NCBI GenBank assembly: GCA_028023455.1
Contig: JAQFVV010006448.1
Location: 1,269,431-1,333,430, forward strand
Direction of reading: 5' to 3'
Length of the DNA: 64,000 bases
DNA from: Epiperipatus broadwayi
Taxonomy: Eukaryota; Onychophora; Udeonychophora; Euonychophora; Peripatidae
Positions 34,225 to 46,264 of the stretch are shown here, piece by piece. Positions within the stretch are counted from its first letter, which is position 1, and each line of letters starts with the position of its first letter. Under the pieces are notes generated by a model. It saw only the letters and a list, made by a program, of their open reading frames with translations. It did no database searches and was not told where the DNA came from. Position numbers and translations under genes: made by a program.

Positions 34225-35898
34225 TTATTCTGAATCATAACTGCAACCTGTTTTGGGAGACTGAGGATCATGATCAGTTCTCCTATAGTCCTCTTTTGTA
34301 TTATGAGGTGACATACTTCTGGATCGTCTCTTTGTTGAAAATTTATCATGTTTAACATTACTGTGATGTCTTGCTTCTTCACTTTTGTATTTTCTTTGGA
34401 GACCATTGTTACTGTTTGATCTTCTAATTATACGCGTCCGATATGGACCATGAACACCATCTGTGAATTTTCTCCTGTTCCTCTTCCATGGTGGTACTTC
34501 ATTTTTATATAAAAGTTTCCTTTTAAATGGTTCTTCTGCCATAGTAATTATTTTTTTGGTATTTGCAAAGGTTTCTTGTTGTTTAATTTCTTTCACACTG
34601 ATAAATCCCGAGTTTTCAGATTCCTTTTTGGTGTCTTTTCCTGTGTAAGCAACTATATTTTTAATAACTGTCTTTATATATTTTTTTTCTGTACTCAATT
34701 TTTGATTTGAGTTTATTAAGCTTTTGTTTATAATTTTTATATATGGCTGAGGACTAACACACTTTTCTTTCCATTTTATGGTTTCTTTCTCTATCTCTGT
34801 TACTATTTCATAGCATATATCAGACAATTTTTCTGAAACATTTTCTTCTATATTGGATAGTTCCTTAGTTATATGAGAATTAAGTTTTTGATTATGTTCA
34901 TTTTCACGTTTTTCATCTTCTTGAAGATCAGAAGATTTTAATTTTGCTTTATTAGATTCATTTTCATCCATTTGAAACTCTTTTACTGTATTTGATACAA
35001 TTTCATTCTCAGCTTCTGTACATACTGTTTCTTTATTTTCAATTTTAGAGGTACATTCCACAATCAGAAGTTTTCCTGAAGGTAGACTGACAATTTCAAT
35101 ATCACTCTTTGTAATTTCAATTTCTTCCTTTTTAACAATCTCAAATTTTGCTTCATCAGTAATAGGATATTCAATTTGTGATTCCTTTAAAATATCTTTG
35201 GTTGGAAATTTCAAAGTCTCCTCCTCATCCAATTTTTTAGGTTGAATTATTTCCTTTATCAACTGGTTTAACTTTTCATTCTGATTTTTGAATGCTTCTT
35301 TAATTCGTTTTTCTATTCTTTGGTTTGCTTCTATTGCTTGCTTGTTATATTCTTCTCTTTGTTTATCCCATTTTTGGTTATATTCTTCTCTTTGTTTGAT
35401 ATCTTCTTCTCTTTGTTTATCCCATTTTCGGTTATCTTCTTCTCTTTGTTTATCCCATTTTTGGTTATATTCTTCTCTTTGTTTGATATCTTCTTCTCTT
35501 TGTTTAATATCTTCTTCTCTTTGTTTATCCCATTTTTGGTTATCTTCTTCTCTTTGTTTATCTCATTTTTGGTTATATTCTTCTCTTTGTTTGATATCTT
35601 CTTCTCTTTGTTTGATATCTTCTTCTCTTTGTTTATCCCATTTTTGGTTATCTTCTTCTCTTTGTTTATCCCATTTTTGGTTATCTTCTTCTCTTTGTTT
35701 ATCCCATTTTTGGTTATATTCTTCTCTTTGTTTGATATCTTCTTCTCTTTGTTTGATATCTTCTTCTCTTTGTTTATCCCATTTTTGGTTATCTTCTTCT
35801 CTTTGTTTGTCTCTTTTCTTTTGGTCTGCTTTTATAATTTCTATTATCTGAGCTATCATAGCTATCTTTTCTGTTTTTTGAGCCTCCATGTTTACCAT
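34225..35898 (-). pseudogene. Gag-like protein of element B with one in-frame TGA
   Basis: From ATG at 35898 the frame runs 558 codons to the stop at 34225 and is interrupted only by TGA at 35563-35565. Other repeats have TGG (Trp) there, so a single G-to-A change explains it. Residues about 25-200 are a coiled coil built from 11-residue (NQKWDKQREED) and 7-residue (IKQREED) units. A Lys/Glu-rich middle follows, then a basic Arg/Ser-rich tail (RRSRSMSPHN). No CCHC knuckle, protease or RT. Differences from copy A are mainly amino-acid changing, so there is no sign of purifying selection between these two copies. Confidence 0.65.
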
Positions 35899-36109
35899 TT
35901 CTCCTTTGTTTTCTGAATCAGTAAGCTTCTCTCTCCATCCACACCATGACCTTACTCCATCTTCTTTGAAATGCCTGTTTCATTCTTTATGCCATTCATT
36001 TTTGTTTTGTTTTTCTTTTAAACTTTTATTTTTTTAACCTTCCTGAACAAATTACATCACTACATCATATGCACTGTTCATATCACAGAATCGTGATCTG
36101 CTTATACCT

Positions 36110-36309
36110 ATGAGTAGGCTAACTAGATCGGACCTCACAATAGGGTGGCAAATTAACCGGCCTATGCCAGATAAGGCCTCACAGTAAGGTGACAATGTAA
36201 TAGGTGCCTATGGTTAGGCTAGTTGGATAAAGCCTCACAGTTGGAAGCCAAATGTAACTGGTGCCTATGGTTAGGCTAGCTGGATAAAGCCTCACAGTTG
36301 GAAGCCAAA
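36110..36309 (-). promoter_or_regulatory. Primer-binding-like repeats of element B
   Basis: On the minus strand after the LTR end come two near-identical units with TTTGGCTTCCAACTGTGAGG and two diverged units (CACCTTACTGTGAGG; CACCCTATTGTGAGG). The first unit has T where A has G in TGGCGTCC, so the two elements may differ in primer fit. Confidence 0.65.
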
Positions 36310-38396
36310 TGTAACCGGACCCGCGTACAACCCTTTTATCACATCAGTTGTAACAATTTTCTGATGAGCATGCTGTAGGAAGGAACTATCAATTGACATT
36401 CCTAATGCAGATGTTAATGCCTCCTACAACAATATTTCCTGCTCATCAGAGGATGTAGTACCATAGAGACTGTGAACATCTAAACATTTATATGTTTGGT
36501 TTTCCAAACAGCGCCATTAGAGTTCCGTCTTACTACAACCTGACTGGCCTGGGTCTAGTTATGTCAGACATAGCTCAGGAATGCATGAGATTCTCATGAA
36601 CCAGTGCTATAATTGGTGAGTGATGCGATAAAACAAACAAAACTGAACAACTGGATAACCAATTTAGTTTTTAGTAACAAAAAAAATTTATTAAATAACA
36701 ATTAATTTGCAATTTCTAACGAAATTCATTTCTATCCACATGATAACTCATTTTTATTTTACTTATAAAAGAGTTAGAAACAGTTCCTTTTTTTTTATCA
36801 ATAGTTCATTTACAAATTCAATTATGAGAAAAAGCTTGGAAATAGTCAATTCAATAATAGTTCATTTTGAATCCATTTATTAGAAGAAGCTTGGAAACGT
36901 TCTAATTCAACAATAGTTCATTTTGAATTCATTTATGAGAAAAAGCTTGGAAATATTCTAATTCAACAATAATTCATTTTGAATCCATTTATGAGAAGAA
37001 GCTTGGAAATATTCTAATTCAACAGTAATTCATTTTGAATCCATTTATGAAAAGAAGCTTGGAAATATTCTAATTTAACAATAATTCATTTTGAATCCAT
37101 TTATGAGAGGAAGCTTGGAAATATTCTAATTCAACAATAATTCATTTTGAATCCATTTATGAGAAGGAGCTTGGAAATATTCTAATTCAACAATAATTCA
37201 TTTTGAATCCATTTATGAGAAGAAGCTTGGAAATATTCTAATTTAACAATAATTCATTTTGAATCCATTTATGAAAAGAAGCTTGGAAATATTGTTACAT
37301 TATAAGAAGCTTAGAAGCAGTCAAGTATTTATGATTTATACAGCATTTCATCATTTTATTAATTATTACCGATTGGTAGACATTTGAACTCAGCAATTCT
37401 TGGTTTGTAGAGCATTTATCATTTGATAATTGAGGCATTTATAATTTAGCTAAATATAGAAGTATATTCTTACACATAAACTCTGTTACATTATAAGAAG
37501 CTTATAAGCAGTCAAGTATTTATGATTTATACAGCATTTCATCATTTTATTAATTATTACCGATTGGTAGACATTTGAACTCAGCAATTCTTGGTTTGTA
37601 GAGCATTTATCATTTGATAATTAAAGCATTTCTAATTTATATAGTAAATACGTTCAAATATTTTTATAAATAAATTTGCGTATAACTATTTCATAACTTC
37701 ATTTTATAACGTATGATAAACATGTTTTAACATTTTACAAAACAAATTCTATGTAATTATTTCATAATTCCACTTTATAACGTATGATAAATATGTTTTA
37801 ATATTTTATAAAAATTACCTTCCAGTTTTGCAGTCCATTTTACTCAAAAGAAGGCGGGTTATTTCATCGATGGAAAGTCATGGCACAGCGTGGAGAGAGT
37901 GAAGCCGCTAAATTACCCCATTATTATTATCATTCCTCTAGCAAAGTTTTCTTTTTCCATTTTCACATTTTGCTGAAGCTATATTTTAATATGTCAAAAG
38001 AATTAAATAATACACTTTTTTTAAAAAAAAAAAAAAAAAAGGATTTAATACGTTCTGCCTCTCTGTGTAAGACGAGAGAGAGAAAAAAAAAAGTTCTTTT
38101 CTTCCGACGACGTGCCTAATTTTAATACTGCCTCAGTTTAACTCAAGTATCTTTTTTCTTTCTTTTTAATGATTGGATAATTAAATTCTTTTTTTTTTAT
38201 TGAGACAGATAAAAAAAAAATGAAATAAGACGATATAACATTTTGTTCAAATCCATCAATCACAAAATTAAAAATATGATTTTTTTTAACAACTCACAGC
38301 TTTATTGCGTTCCCAATTAGACTGAATCATGCTAGACATTTTTGAATGGGGGGAAATCTTTTGAATATTTATATGAGGAACAGAATATCTGTTTCA
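36310..38396 (-). repeat. Element B 5' LTR
   Basis: TGAAACAG start at 38396, TTACA end at 36310 (minus strand). It includes the inverted repeat near 36360-36450, the 56-bp array (about 36830-37290), two 191-bp units (about 37295-37640) and the conserved MAQRGE patch at 37880. An A18 homopolymer at about 38023-38040 differs from the other copies. Confidence 0.9.
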
Positions 38397-38420
38397 ATAT
38401 ATATATATATATATATATAA
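38397..38420. repeat. (TA)n between element B and retrozyme cluster
   Basis: TA repeat touching the 5' LTR of B on one side and the retrozyme unit on the other; two element types share one target tract. Confidence 0.9.
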
Positions 38421-38952
38421 TATGAATGATCAGTAGATGGAGCTTTACCAATAGCTCCTAACAAGCTTTTGTTTACATAAACACTGAGATATACAATTCA
38501 ATCTCTCTTTCATTGTCTCCATCTCCAGATCAGCTAGTTGGCTCACATCAGTGAAGGGTAAGGAGTCTAGAAATAGATCTAAATACTAACTCTAAAATCA
38601 GCATTTATCAAACATGTTTATATCAGTCTGAAAGCACAGACACATAATGTCTTCAAATCCAGCTTAACAAACTAAATAGATATATGGATCTGAAATCAGT
38701 TCAGTTTTACCATTTAGTAAAAGTCTCTGCAATATATATCATTGCAAAAACCTTCAAGGGTACATTTACGATAGCTAGTGTTTTATGATCACTAGATGGA
38801 GCTTTACCCATAGTTTTTAACAAGCTTTTGTTTACATAAACTCCAACCCATATAGCTATCTAGTTTGTTAAGCTGGATTTGAAGACATTATGTGTCTGAT
38901 AAATGTCATGCTTTCAAACTGTTAGAAATGTGTTTGATCTAGTATCTATTCT

Positions 38953-39006
38953 CTACCCTTCACTGATGTGAGGCACCTAGCTCAAAACCAGCTTGTCTGG
39001 AGGTGG
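38953..39006 (+). ncRNA. Decayed type I hammerhead motif (39k unit 1)
   Basis: CUUCA|CUGAUGU, a pairing GAG...CUC arm, AAAAC, a C-G closed loop, GUC and UGGAGG are in hammerhead order. Stem I pairs CCUUCA with UGGAGG (one G-U). Two invariants are lost: the last A of CUGAUGA is U, and G of GAAA is A. Cleavage would have been after 38997. Confidence 0.6.
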
Positions 39007-39372
39007 AGACAACAAAAGAGATATTGAATTTTATCTCTCTTTGCATTTATGTAAACAAAAGCTTGTTAAGAGCTATTGTTAAAGCTCCATTTGGTGATCA
39101 TAAAACAAAATTTACAAGCAAGGTACGAAATCTATAACTTGTTTTGTTTATCATAAATGTACTTTTGAAGGTTTTTGCAATGATATATATTGCAGAGGCT
39201 ATTACTATATGATGAAACTGAACTGATTTCAGATTCATATAGCTACCTAGTTTGTTAAGCAGGATTTGAAGACATTACGTGTCTGATAAATTCTATGCTT
39301 TCAAACTGATAGAAATGTGTTTGATAAATTCTGATTTTAGAGTTAGTATTTAGATCTAGTTTGTAGTCTCCT

Positions 39373-39424
39373 TACCCTTCACTGATGTGAACCAACTAGC
39401 TTAAAACCAGCTTGTCTGAATGTG
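39373..39424 (+). ncRNA. Decayed type I hammerhead motif (39k unit 2)
   Basis: The same layout with CUGAUGU at 39382-39388, AAAAC, and GUC ending at 39416. Stem I retains pairing through a different downstream strand (UGAAUG instead of UGGAGG), turning a G-U pair into A-U but losing one C-G pair. Core losses are the same as unit 1, so the decay predates the tandem duplication or was inherited. Confidence 0.6.
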
Positions 39425-39561
39425 GAGACAATGAAAGAGAGATTGAATTCTATCTCTCTCTGTGTTTATGTAAACAAAAGCTTGTTAGGTAAAAGCTTGT
39501 TGGTAAAGCTTCTAGTAATCATAAAACACAAGCAAAAAACAAGTTACAAAATAAATAACTT

Positions 39562-39565
39562 TTCT

Positions 39566-39605
<40 letters not shown>

Positions 39606-39609
39606 AGAA
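39562..39609. repeat. Palindrome centred on (TA)n
   Basis: TTCTTAACT, (AT)n, AGTTAAGAA: exact arms at the right end of the retrozyme cluster. A second (TA)n of about 50 bp follows at 39618-39668. Confidence 0.85.
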
Positions 39610-39614
39610 TGGTC

Positions 39615-39617
<3 letters not shown>

Positions 39618-39668
<51 letters not shown>
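39618..39668. repeat. (TA)n microsatellite
   Basis: About 51 bp of TA repeats ending before TTGTGACCATCTG. Confidence 0.95.
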
Positions 39669-39671
<3 letters not shown>

Positions 39672-41732
39672 GACCATCTGAATGGGCACAAGGAATTGAG
39701 ATGCTTTGTATCTGCATTAAATAGTTATATTATATTTTAAAAAAATGAAATAGCCTTAGAATTTTAAAAAAAAATTTGCTGGAGATTGTTTAAAGCTTAG
39801 ATATGGATTTCTTATGCAGTTAATTGACCACTTTATAAGTATTCATTATTATTAGTGTGGTTAATGAGGTATTTAATGTAAGAAAGAGGGGTTGTTTATT
39901 AATGGAACTAATCCATTTTGTCAGAAAGATGCAAAGGTATTTTATATTATTGTAGTATTGGTTGAATAGTTTCATAATCCTTTATTCATTAATACTTATC
40001 CTTTTGTCAACAATTAATAGCCATTTCAATTATATTTAGTTAAGATAGCTTAATATTTAGGTTGCAGTACATGTGCATGCATATATGTCTGTATTGTGTT
40101 TCATTTCATTTTCATCTTTTAATAACAGCAAACAATAGTATATTCCCAATAAAAACATTTAAATTACAGTAATTATCTTAAGTAATTTAACAGATATATA
40201 TTTCTTTTCAATGGTTAATAGATGTTGGATAGGTGAATTATTTTATAAATTAAATAAATTATTAATCATTTTTGTTTAACAGTTAATTAATATTCATTTT
40301 TCTTTCAAGTTTGTAAAAGCTATTTATTTTATTATTATTTTTGTCTTCATTTAATTGTAAAAAATCAGAGTGATTTTTTGTTTTGAAAAGATTTTTTTGA
40401 ATATGTAATTAGCTTGGATAGAAGAGAAGCGTGGGAGTAACTTTGTGAAGGGAAATGACCTTTGCTAAAGAGAGCTATTTAACAAAGATCTCCAGTAAAA
40501 AAATTTGCTTCTTATGTAATGTAATTGTAGCCAGTAAACAGTGGCTCATTATTGTGAAATTAAAACCAGTTGCTGAAGTCAAATTGATTTTAAAAAGGAC
40601 TTTGGAGTAAAACTTTGAAAGGATCTTAAGAAATTTATTATGGGAAAAGTTAATTTTAGAATGCAATTCTAAAATTTTTAAAAAAAGGTACATTAGTTTA
40701 CTTTGCTCTCCTTAATTTAAACATTTTGAATTAGCTTCTTCATAACTATTGCTCTTTTAAAAATGTATGTTGATAACATCCAGTCTACATTATTTCATTT
40801 AATTGTCATTTTAAATAAGAATAAATTGTATGAATATTATTGTTGTATCATTAACCGTGTGTCTTTTAATATATCTGGAAAACGCATGCAGAACTATTTT
40901 ACAGAATATATTTTAATTCTTCACTATTTTCCATGTTATGTTTTTGTGAGGATTAAACATAAAATTAAGGATATGCATATTTTGATAAATCATGCCATGT
41001 TTAAATTCATCATAAAGAGATGACAGCATTTATTTGTCTGGTATGTCTGGAAATAATGTGTATTTTAAATAAAGAAAATAAAATGTGAGTTACTTCAAAT
41101 TAAGTATTTGCTTAAATCAAATGGAAGAATAGAAATGCAGGTAATTTTTGTTCTCTTCAATAAAAATGCACTATGATAATCAAATATTATTAATTGAAGA
41201 ATTACTAATGAGTCATGGTATCTCAATTGGAAATATTCAAAAATAAACCATGCGTATATTAAATTATAAAGTGTCAAATGCTATTCAAAAAAATTACTAA
41301 AAAAAAATAATTGTGTACTTAATTTAAAAACTGCTATGGAGTGAGTGAAATAATTCCTGTCCAACTGTAATTAAAGTTCTCTTGTATTTTCATCATAATA
41401 GAAGAGAAATTGATCACTTATGTATGATATAGTGACTCAAATAACTTTGTTATGAACATTGAAGATGCTGAATCCTATTTAAGTATGATTATATTTGTTT
41501 AGTTATCCTACAGCAGTTTATTTTAATTTTAATTTAGTTTGGAATGTGTCCCATATTATTTTATAAACCTGGAGCAGAGCTTTGCAAGTGAACTTTTATT
41601 GTAAATTACAAAACTAATAACTTTTGTTTCTTTATTTTTTTATTGCTTGTCATAATTAATGTATATTATAGGTAAATAGGCTTACTTACAATTATATTTT
41701 TATTTATAATTTGGGTTATTTTGATCTTCTAG

Positions 41733-41770
41733 ATCGTCTCTGAAGCGTATCCAAATGAGGAATACGCTGG
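41733..41770 (+). other. Candidate 38-nt microexon
   Basis: A GC-richer, CpG-containing island is preceded by the pyrimidine-rich acceptor TTTTGATCTTCTAG and followed by the donor GTAAAA. Two of three frames are open; one reads SSLKRIQMRNTLG and another IVSEAYPNEEYAG. The protein family was not recognised. The contrast with the flanks (several kb of very AT-rich DNA) is the main support. At 38 nt its inclusion would shift the frame. Confidence 0.35.
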
Positions 41771-42240
41771 GTAAAAATAGTTTGCTAGATATGAAAGAAA
41801 GTTCGTTCGTAATAATTCTAACTATTAAATTTTAAAAGTAACCTAAAGTTTATTCTGAATTAAAAGTTATATCTTAATGCAAAATTTAATTATCATGTTG
41901 CCTGCATAGTGTGTAATTTAGAGTTAATTTTATATATATTTTTATCCGTGGATGTGTATCTGTTTTGCACAATTATGACATTTGTTTGATAAAGTTCAGT
42001 TTGTGAATATTTTATGTATAAATTTTGGGTGCTGTCATATTCTACTGAGTTGAATGGATTAGTAGTTATCTATATGTATTTATCTGCCAACGTGTATTTA
42101 TAATGTTCAATATTTAGAAAAGCTATGAGAATAGAAAGAAATCTGATTGTGTTATAATGTCTGTAGGGATAAAAGATTTTGATTATTTAGTATATGTTAA
42201 TAATTTTCCATGAGTAGAGCCTAGTTTATATTATATGCAT

Positions 42241-42455
42241 ATGATTAAATGATATTTTTTGAAGTGATGTTTTCTTAGAGTCCTGGTGATGAGGAAAAGT
42301 CCCCACCAATAGTGTATTTAAAAGTAGATGAGTTATTGTTGAAGTATGATTAAATGATGTTTAGGAAGCTATGTGACATTTTTCTTAGATTCTTGGTGAT
42401 GAGGAAAGGTTCCCCACCAACCGTGTATTTAAAATCAGATGAATTATTGTAGAAG
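42241..42455. repeat. Tandem repeat, ~104-110-bp unit, two copies
   Basis: ATGATTAAATGAT begins units at 42241 and 42345. Both contain GGTGATGAGGAAA, CCCCACCAA and GTGTATTTAAAA. They are diverged by several percent. Confidence 0.8.
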
Positions 42456-42747
42456 TGTTCAGTAAGAGTTTATCTGCGCCTCATGTGGATATCCCTTATA
42501 ACATATAGTATGTATAATCATGAAAATATAGCTATATGTTAATCAATAGGTGGTCAGAAAAATTGTTAAATTAATTCTTGATGTAGTATTAGTGTCTTAT
42601 TTTATTGATGAATTACGACATTGTCCAAAATAAAATAATTGTATGATATTTTTTAATGAATGGAGAGTTTGCAGAAAATATTATTTTATATTATTGCTGC
42701 TTGAACATGCACACACATGCGTAATATGAATAATATTGCATATATAA

Positions 42748-42890
42748 AGTATAGAGTTATTGAAATTAAAGTGAGAAATAAATGATTTTTGAAATACATT
42801 ACATTCATTTAAATAGAAGTATAAAGTTATTGAGAATAAAGCGGGAAATAAATATTTTAAAATACAGTGTATTTATTTAAATAAAGGTTA
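42748..42890. repeat. Tandem repeat, ~71-bp unit, two copies
   Basis: AGTTATTGA, GAAATAAAT and AAATACA-like blocks recur about 71 bp apart. No function is seen. Confidence 0.65.
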
Positions 42891-44129
42891 TAAACCATCA
42901 AATCATCAGAATGAACATGATTTTATTGCTATGCATGAAAGGTATACATAATTGAAAGTGATTATTTAGTCAATTAGAGAAAGTTGCTTTGTTGAGAGCC
43001 AAATATAATTAATTTGATTTATTTTATTAATCAATAGTAATATCCTCTCAAAAGTATTTTTTTGTGCTAATAATATAACATGTTGTTTATTTAGTGTCAT
43101 GTAGGCAAAGCATGTGTTTGAAGTCAGAATATTTAAGTTTTGTTGTTAATTTGCTTTGATAATAGGGATAATCCCAAACTGATGCTCAATGTTTATTTGA
43201 TAATTTAAAAAATATATATAAGACAAATAGTCCATTTGTAAATATCATGTTAAACTAAGTTTATTTTATTGTAATAAATGATTTGTTTTAGTTATCTAAA
43301 ATCTTCAAAACTGTGTCTTGAGTTATTCTTGGGTACATTCGTGTTTCCATTTCCACATCTCCACATTTCATAAATCTATTAAAAAATACATATATTATTT
43401 TAGAGTTATAACACTAAATCTGTTGGTGTCTGACAGTATTGTATTTCTTAATACAAACAATATAAGGAACATTTGCCACTGGACATATGTATTAGAAAGG
43501 TTGCCAAGTTAGTATAATTGTTAGATGATGATATGAGATTAAAATACCCTATTTCTGTCATTATCTTATTATTGAAACACAGTAAAAATATTTTAATCAA
43601 TTTGTTTCATTACATTTTATTATATTTTAGAATTATAACTTATGGGACAATGTATTTATTTAATTCAACTGTGTTTGTTAAAGTCCCTGAGACTTTATTG
43701 TTTATTTCTTGATTGGCATTAAAATAGATGTTTAGATTATGATATGCCAAGTCATAGAATTGTTTAGGAATATAATTATAGCAAGCTGATATATTTTATA
43801 CTTGGATGAAGGAAGAAATTAAGTTGAAAGAATATTTTTAATAGATTGTATAAACAAACATTGTGATTCTTTATCATGCAATTAATTAATAAAAAGGATT
43901 TACATTATATTTAATGTTTTGTAATATTTCTTCTTTCGTTCACTTATAATTATATATCTTATGAACTTCCTATAGCCTCCCACTGAGCTGAGCTGAACAT
44001 AGACTTAATTGAAGAGTTTCAGTAATAATTTTGTATCATATATTTTGTTATATTCTTCTATTCATTAATAGAACTGGCGCCTGGGCATTTCTCTCATGTA
44101 ATGTATATGAGCGGTGTTGGGAGTGTAGG

Positions 44130-44130
<1 letters not shown>

Positions 44131-44164
<34 letters not shown>
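44131..44164. repeat. (TA)n microsatellite
   Basis: TA repeat flanked on the left by an unusually GC-rich patch at about 44073-44125 (GGCGCCTGGGC, GAGCGGTGTTGG) that may be the end of an unidentified element. Confidence 0.85.
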
Positions 44165-44166
<2 letters not shown>

Positions 44167-44960
44167 CAATGCATTGATCAGCAATGCAGTAAGTACATTT
44201 AAATAACTTTATTAACAATACTTCTACATATAAAATTTTGAATTACATACATTACCACATTAATATGAGTGCATTATATAAGGTCCTCTTTTTACCAAAA
44301 AGTTAATTATTTAGTGGTACCCAAAGTAATACTTTAACTGTGTATATTATTCCATTCTGAGTCTCTTGCAATAAAATTATTTTCAAATGACATTAATGAC
44401 ATATATTTGCAGAGAATAAATATGGTGCAATGAAACAATTTACTAGAATTAATTTAAAAAAAATATAGCTTGCCTCATCCTTCATTAATTCTCACATATT
44501 TTTAAGAATGGACGACATAAACTTCCTTTCAGTCATGATTTGCCAGGGATATCAGACAAGAAATTAAGAAAACAATCTTATATACCTTACTTTTTTATTA
44601 TTACTTTTAAAAAGTTAAGAATTTTAATTTGAGTGTATACCTGGCTCACCCCATCCCTTGGGATATTGAGAGCAGAGAAGCGTAAACACATTTAATGAAT
44701 TGAAATTTCTTCTCTCCACCAATCAAGGTAATGTACAAGAAATGAATGCAAATATATAAATTTCTAATTTCTTAAATAATTAAACCAGTAGATTTAACAT
44801 TGAACATTAATAAATATAATATATAATTTATGAAGTTAAGACTAGTTAATAAGATATGTTAAATAAATTGAGTTATTGTTAAACTTGGGATAGAATGAAA
44901 GCATTTTACCAGCAATAAGATGATGACTTCAGGAGTTCTTCTGCACTGATGTGAAGATGG

Positions 44961-45158
44961 ATGGATGATTTTTGGACTTGCATTAAGATGCTATGGACAT
45001 GGATGAGTCTTCTACATTTTTATGGAACCTTTTTGGATGCCAACTTCACCAATGACCATGAAGAAGCTGATTCTCAAATACTCATTTATAAGACAGGTAC
45101 ATTGAACACACAAATTGGAATTATTTGTAGGCATGGCTGTGATGATACAGCAGAATAA
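44961..45158 (+). pseudogene. Possible transposon-derived fragment (HEEAD motif)
   Basis: A 65-codon frame contains ANFTNDHEEADSQILIYKTG. HEEAD-x-x-I is a recurring motif in uncharacterised transposon-associated proteins of invertebrates. The stretch is short, without other domains, and directly adjoins the LINE relic on its right, so it may be the sequence that replaced the 3' half of the LINE. Identity is tentative. Confidence 0.25.
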
Positions 45159-45499
45159 TAATAACTTTGATGTAGGTGTTGGAAATTTCTCACAACAGAT
45201 TTTATTAGAGTTATGTTTGTCTCAATGAGAATATTAAGCTGAAATTTTTCAGTAAAATTAAATTTTTTCTTGATAAATTCTTTAGTTTCAGTAGAAATTT
45301 TATTGGTCAATTGCTGCTTTTTTATACCAGCTATCTTTGTTGCAGTATTTAAAAGTGTATGAGTTATTTTCATATTAATTTCATTTAAATCTGAATCATG
45401 TTCAAAATCTACTAATATTTGAAACCAATTTGTAAGTTCTAATTTAAATTCATTAGAATGTTTCTGAAGATTAGGAATATCAACTATAAATATTGTTTT

Positions 45500-45763
45500 T
45501 CATAATAATTTTTGTCTCTCTAGTTTTACATTAACACGTATTTTACACCTTACTAATCGATGATCACTTCCTGTGTTAAATTTATTAAGAACATTACAGT
45601 CTTGAAATATGTATTTCCTGTTAGTCAAAACATAATCCAATTCTGATGTACCTTCATTTGTATGCTTCCATGTCCATTTTCTTTTAAGATTTTTCTCAAA
45701 AAAAGAATTCATAATATAAAATTTTTCTTTTTCTGCAAACTCCACAAGTCTATGTCCTCTCAT
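45500..45763 (-). pseudogene. RTE endonuclease, C-terminal part
   Basis: An 87-codon open frame from the helix after GDFNA through the SDH catalytic box: RGHRLVEFAEKEKFYIMN, KRKWTWKH, LDYVLTNRKYIF, FNTGSDHRLVRCKIRV. The histidine of SDH is the catalytic base in this fold. The true frame begins upstream, and the listed methionine replaces part of the GKQMKDERG segment after a frameshift. Confidence 0.85.
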
Positions 45764-45967
45764 CTTTCATTTGTTTACCAATTCTAGCATTAAAGTCTCC
45801 CATAACAATTTTAAACTGTTGTTTACTCTGATCTAAAGTCTTTTGTACATCCATATTAAAATCTTCTATTACTTCATCAACTTGTTATGGCATAAACCTG
45901 AATTATCTGCATTTGGTATTTGCTATTAAGTTGCATAACTAATCTTGCCACTCTGTCCGATACACCA

Positions 45968-46264
45968 TCAATTTCCACAATATTGTTTTTCCACTTTATG
46001 TATAATGAATCCTACTCCACTTGTATTTCCAATATTTGTGCCTTTATAATAGAGTATATGTCCACTTTTTAAATCAATTGTCTCTTCATCTTTTCTTTTA
46101 ACTTCACAAAGTCCAATAATGTCCCATTTAATATAAGAGAATTCTTCTAATTCTTGCAATCTGCCTTCACTTGAAAGTGATCTGCAGTTGTAAGTACCTA
46201 AATAAAAAGTCTTCATCAACTGGCAGCCTGGGTCTGCAATCAGAGGATTTTTAGCACTCTCCAC
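45968..46264 (-). pseudogene. RTE endonuclease, N-terminal part
   Basis: A 98-codon frame with LGTYNCRSLSSEGRLQELE (substrate-contacting Asn), KWDIIGLCEVKRKDEE (metal-binding Glu), and SGVGFIIHK. It is continuous with the family N-terminus; upstream to about 46320 is probably 5' UTR (CCTTGGTTGGTGATTTTACA). Confidence 0.85.

Larger units (their letters stand above)
31865..38396 (-). mobile_element. LTR element B: inverted second copy of the gag-only family
   Basis: In minus orientation: 5' LTR 38396-36310 (2087 bp), internal 36309-33638 (2672 bp), 3' LTR 33637-31865, which lacks its last roughly 300 bp. Primer-site repeats, Gag-like ORF, 5S-like segment and polypurine tract are in the same order as in A. 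Internal regions of A and B appear only about 1% different. The 5' LTR abuts (TA)n at 38397. The truncated 3' LTR shows a deletion or a rearrangement after insertion. Confidence 0.9.
38421..39562. mobile_element. Retrozyme-like tandem element, subfamily 39k, inverted arrangement
   Basis: About 38421-38848 is one unit plus part of a second in minus orientation (GATCNGTAGATGGAGC-like starts at 38428 and 38787). From 38849 it is two units in plus orientation (CATATAGCTA starts at 38849 and 39237; hammerhead-like sites at 38963 and 39382, spacing 419). Units share blocks with the 56-kb and 59-kb elements: AGATAGCTGGATTT-like, GACATTATGTGTCTGA-like and GGATCTGAA-like. There is no ORF. Tandem about 400-nt units with type I hammerheads, flanked by (TA)n, are the known layout of animal retrozymes. 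The ribozymes here carry core mutations. Confidence 0.7.
39670..44130. other. Intron-like AT-rich stretch
   Basis: No transposon or gene was recognised except a small exon-like island at 41733 and two short tandem repeats. Short open frames (for example at 40763, 43318 and 43518) have no motif. Confidence 0.5.

Noticed and set aside
35288-35916. Long Leu/Phe/Ser-rich open frames resembling membrane proteins (also 27318-27788)
   Set aside because: They are antisense to the coiled-coil repeats of the Gag-like ORF; the hydrophobic pattern is the complement of Lys/Glu/Gln codons.
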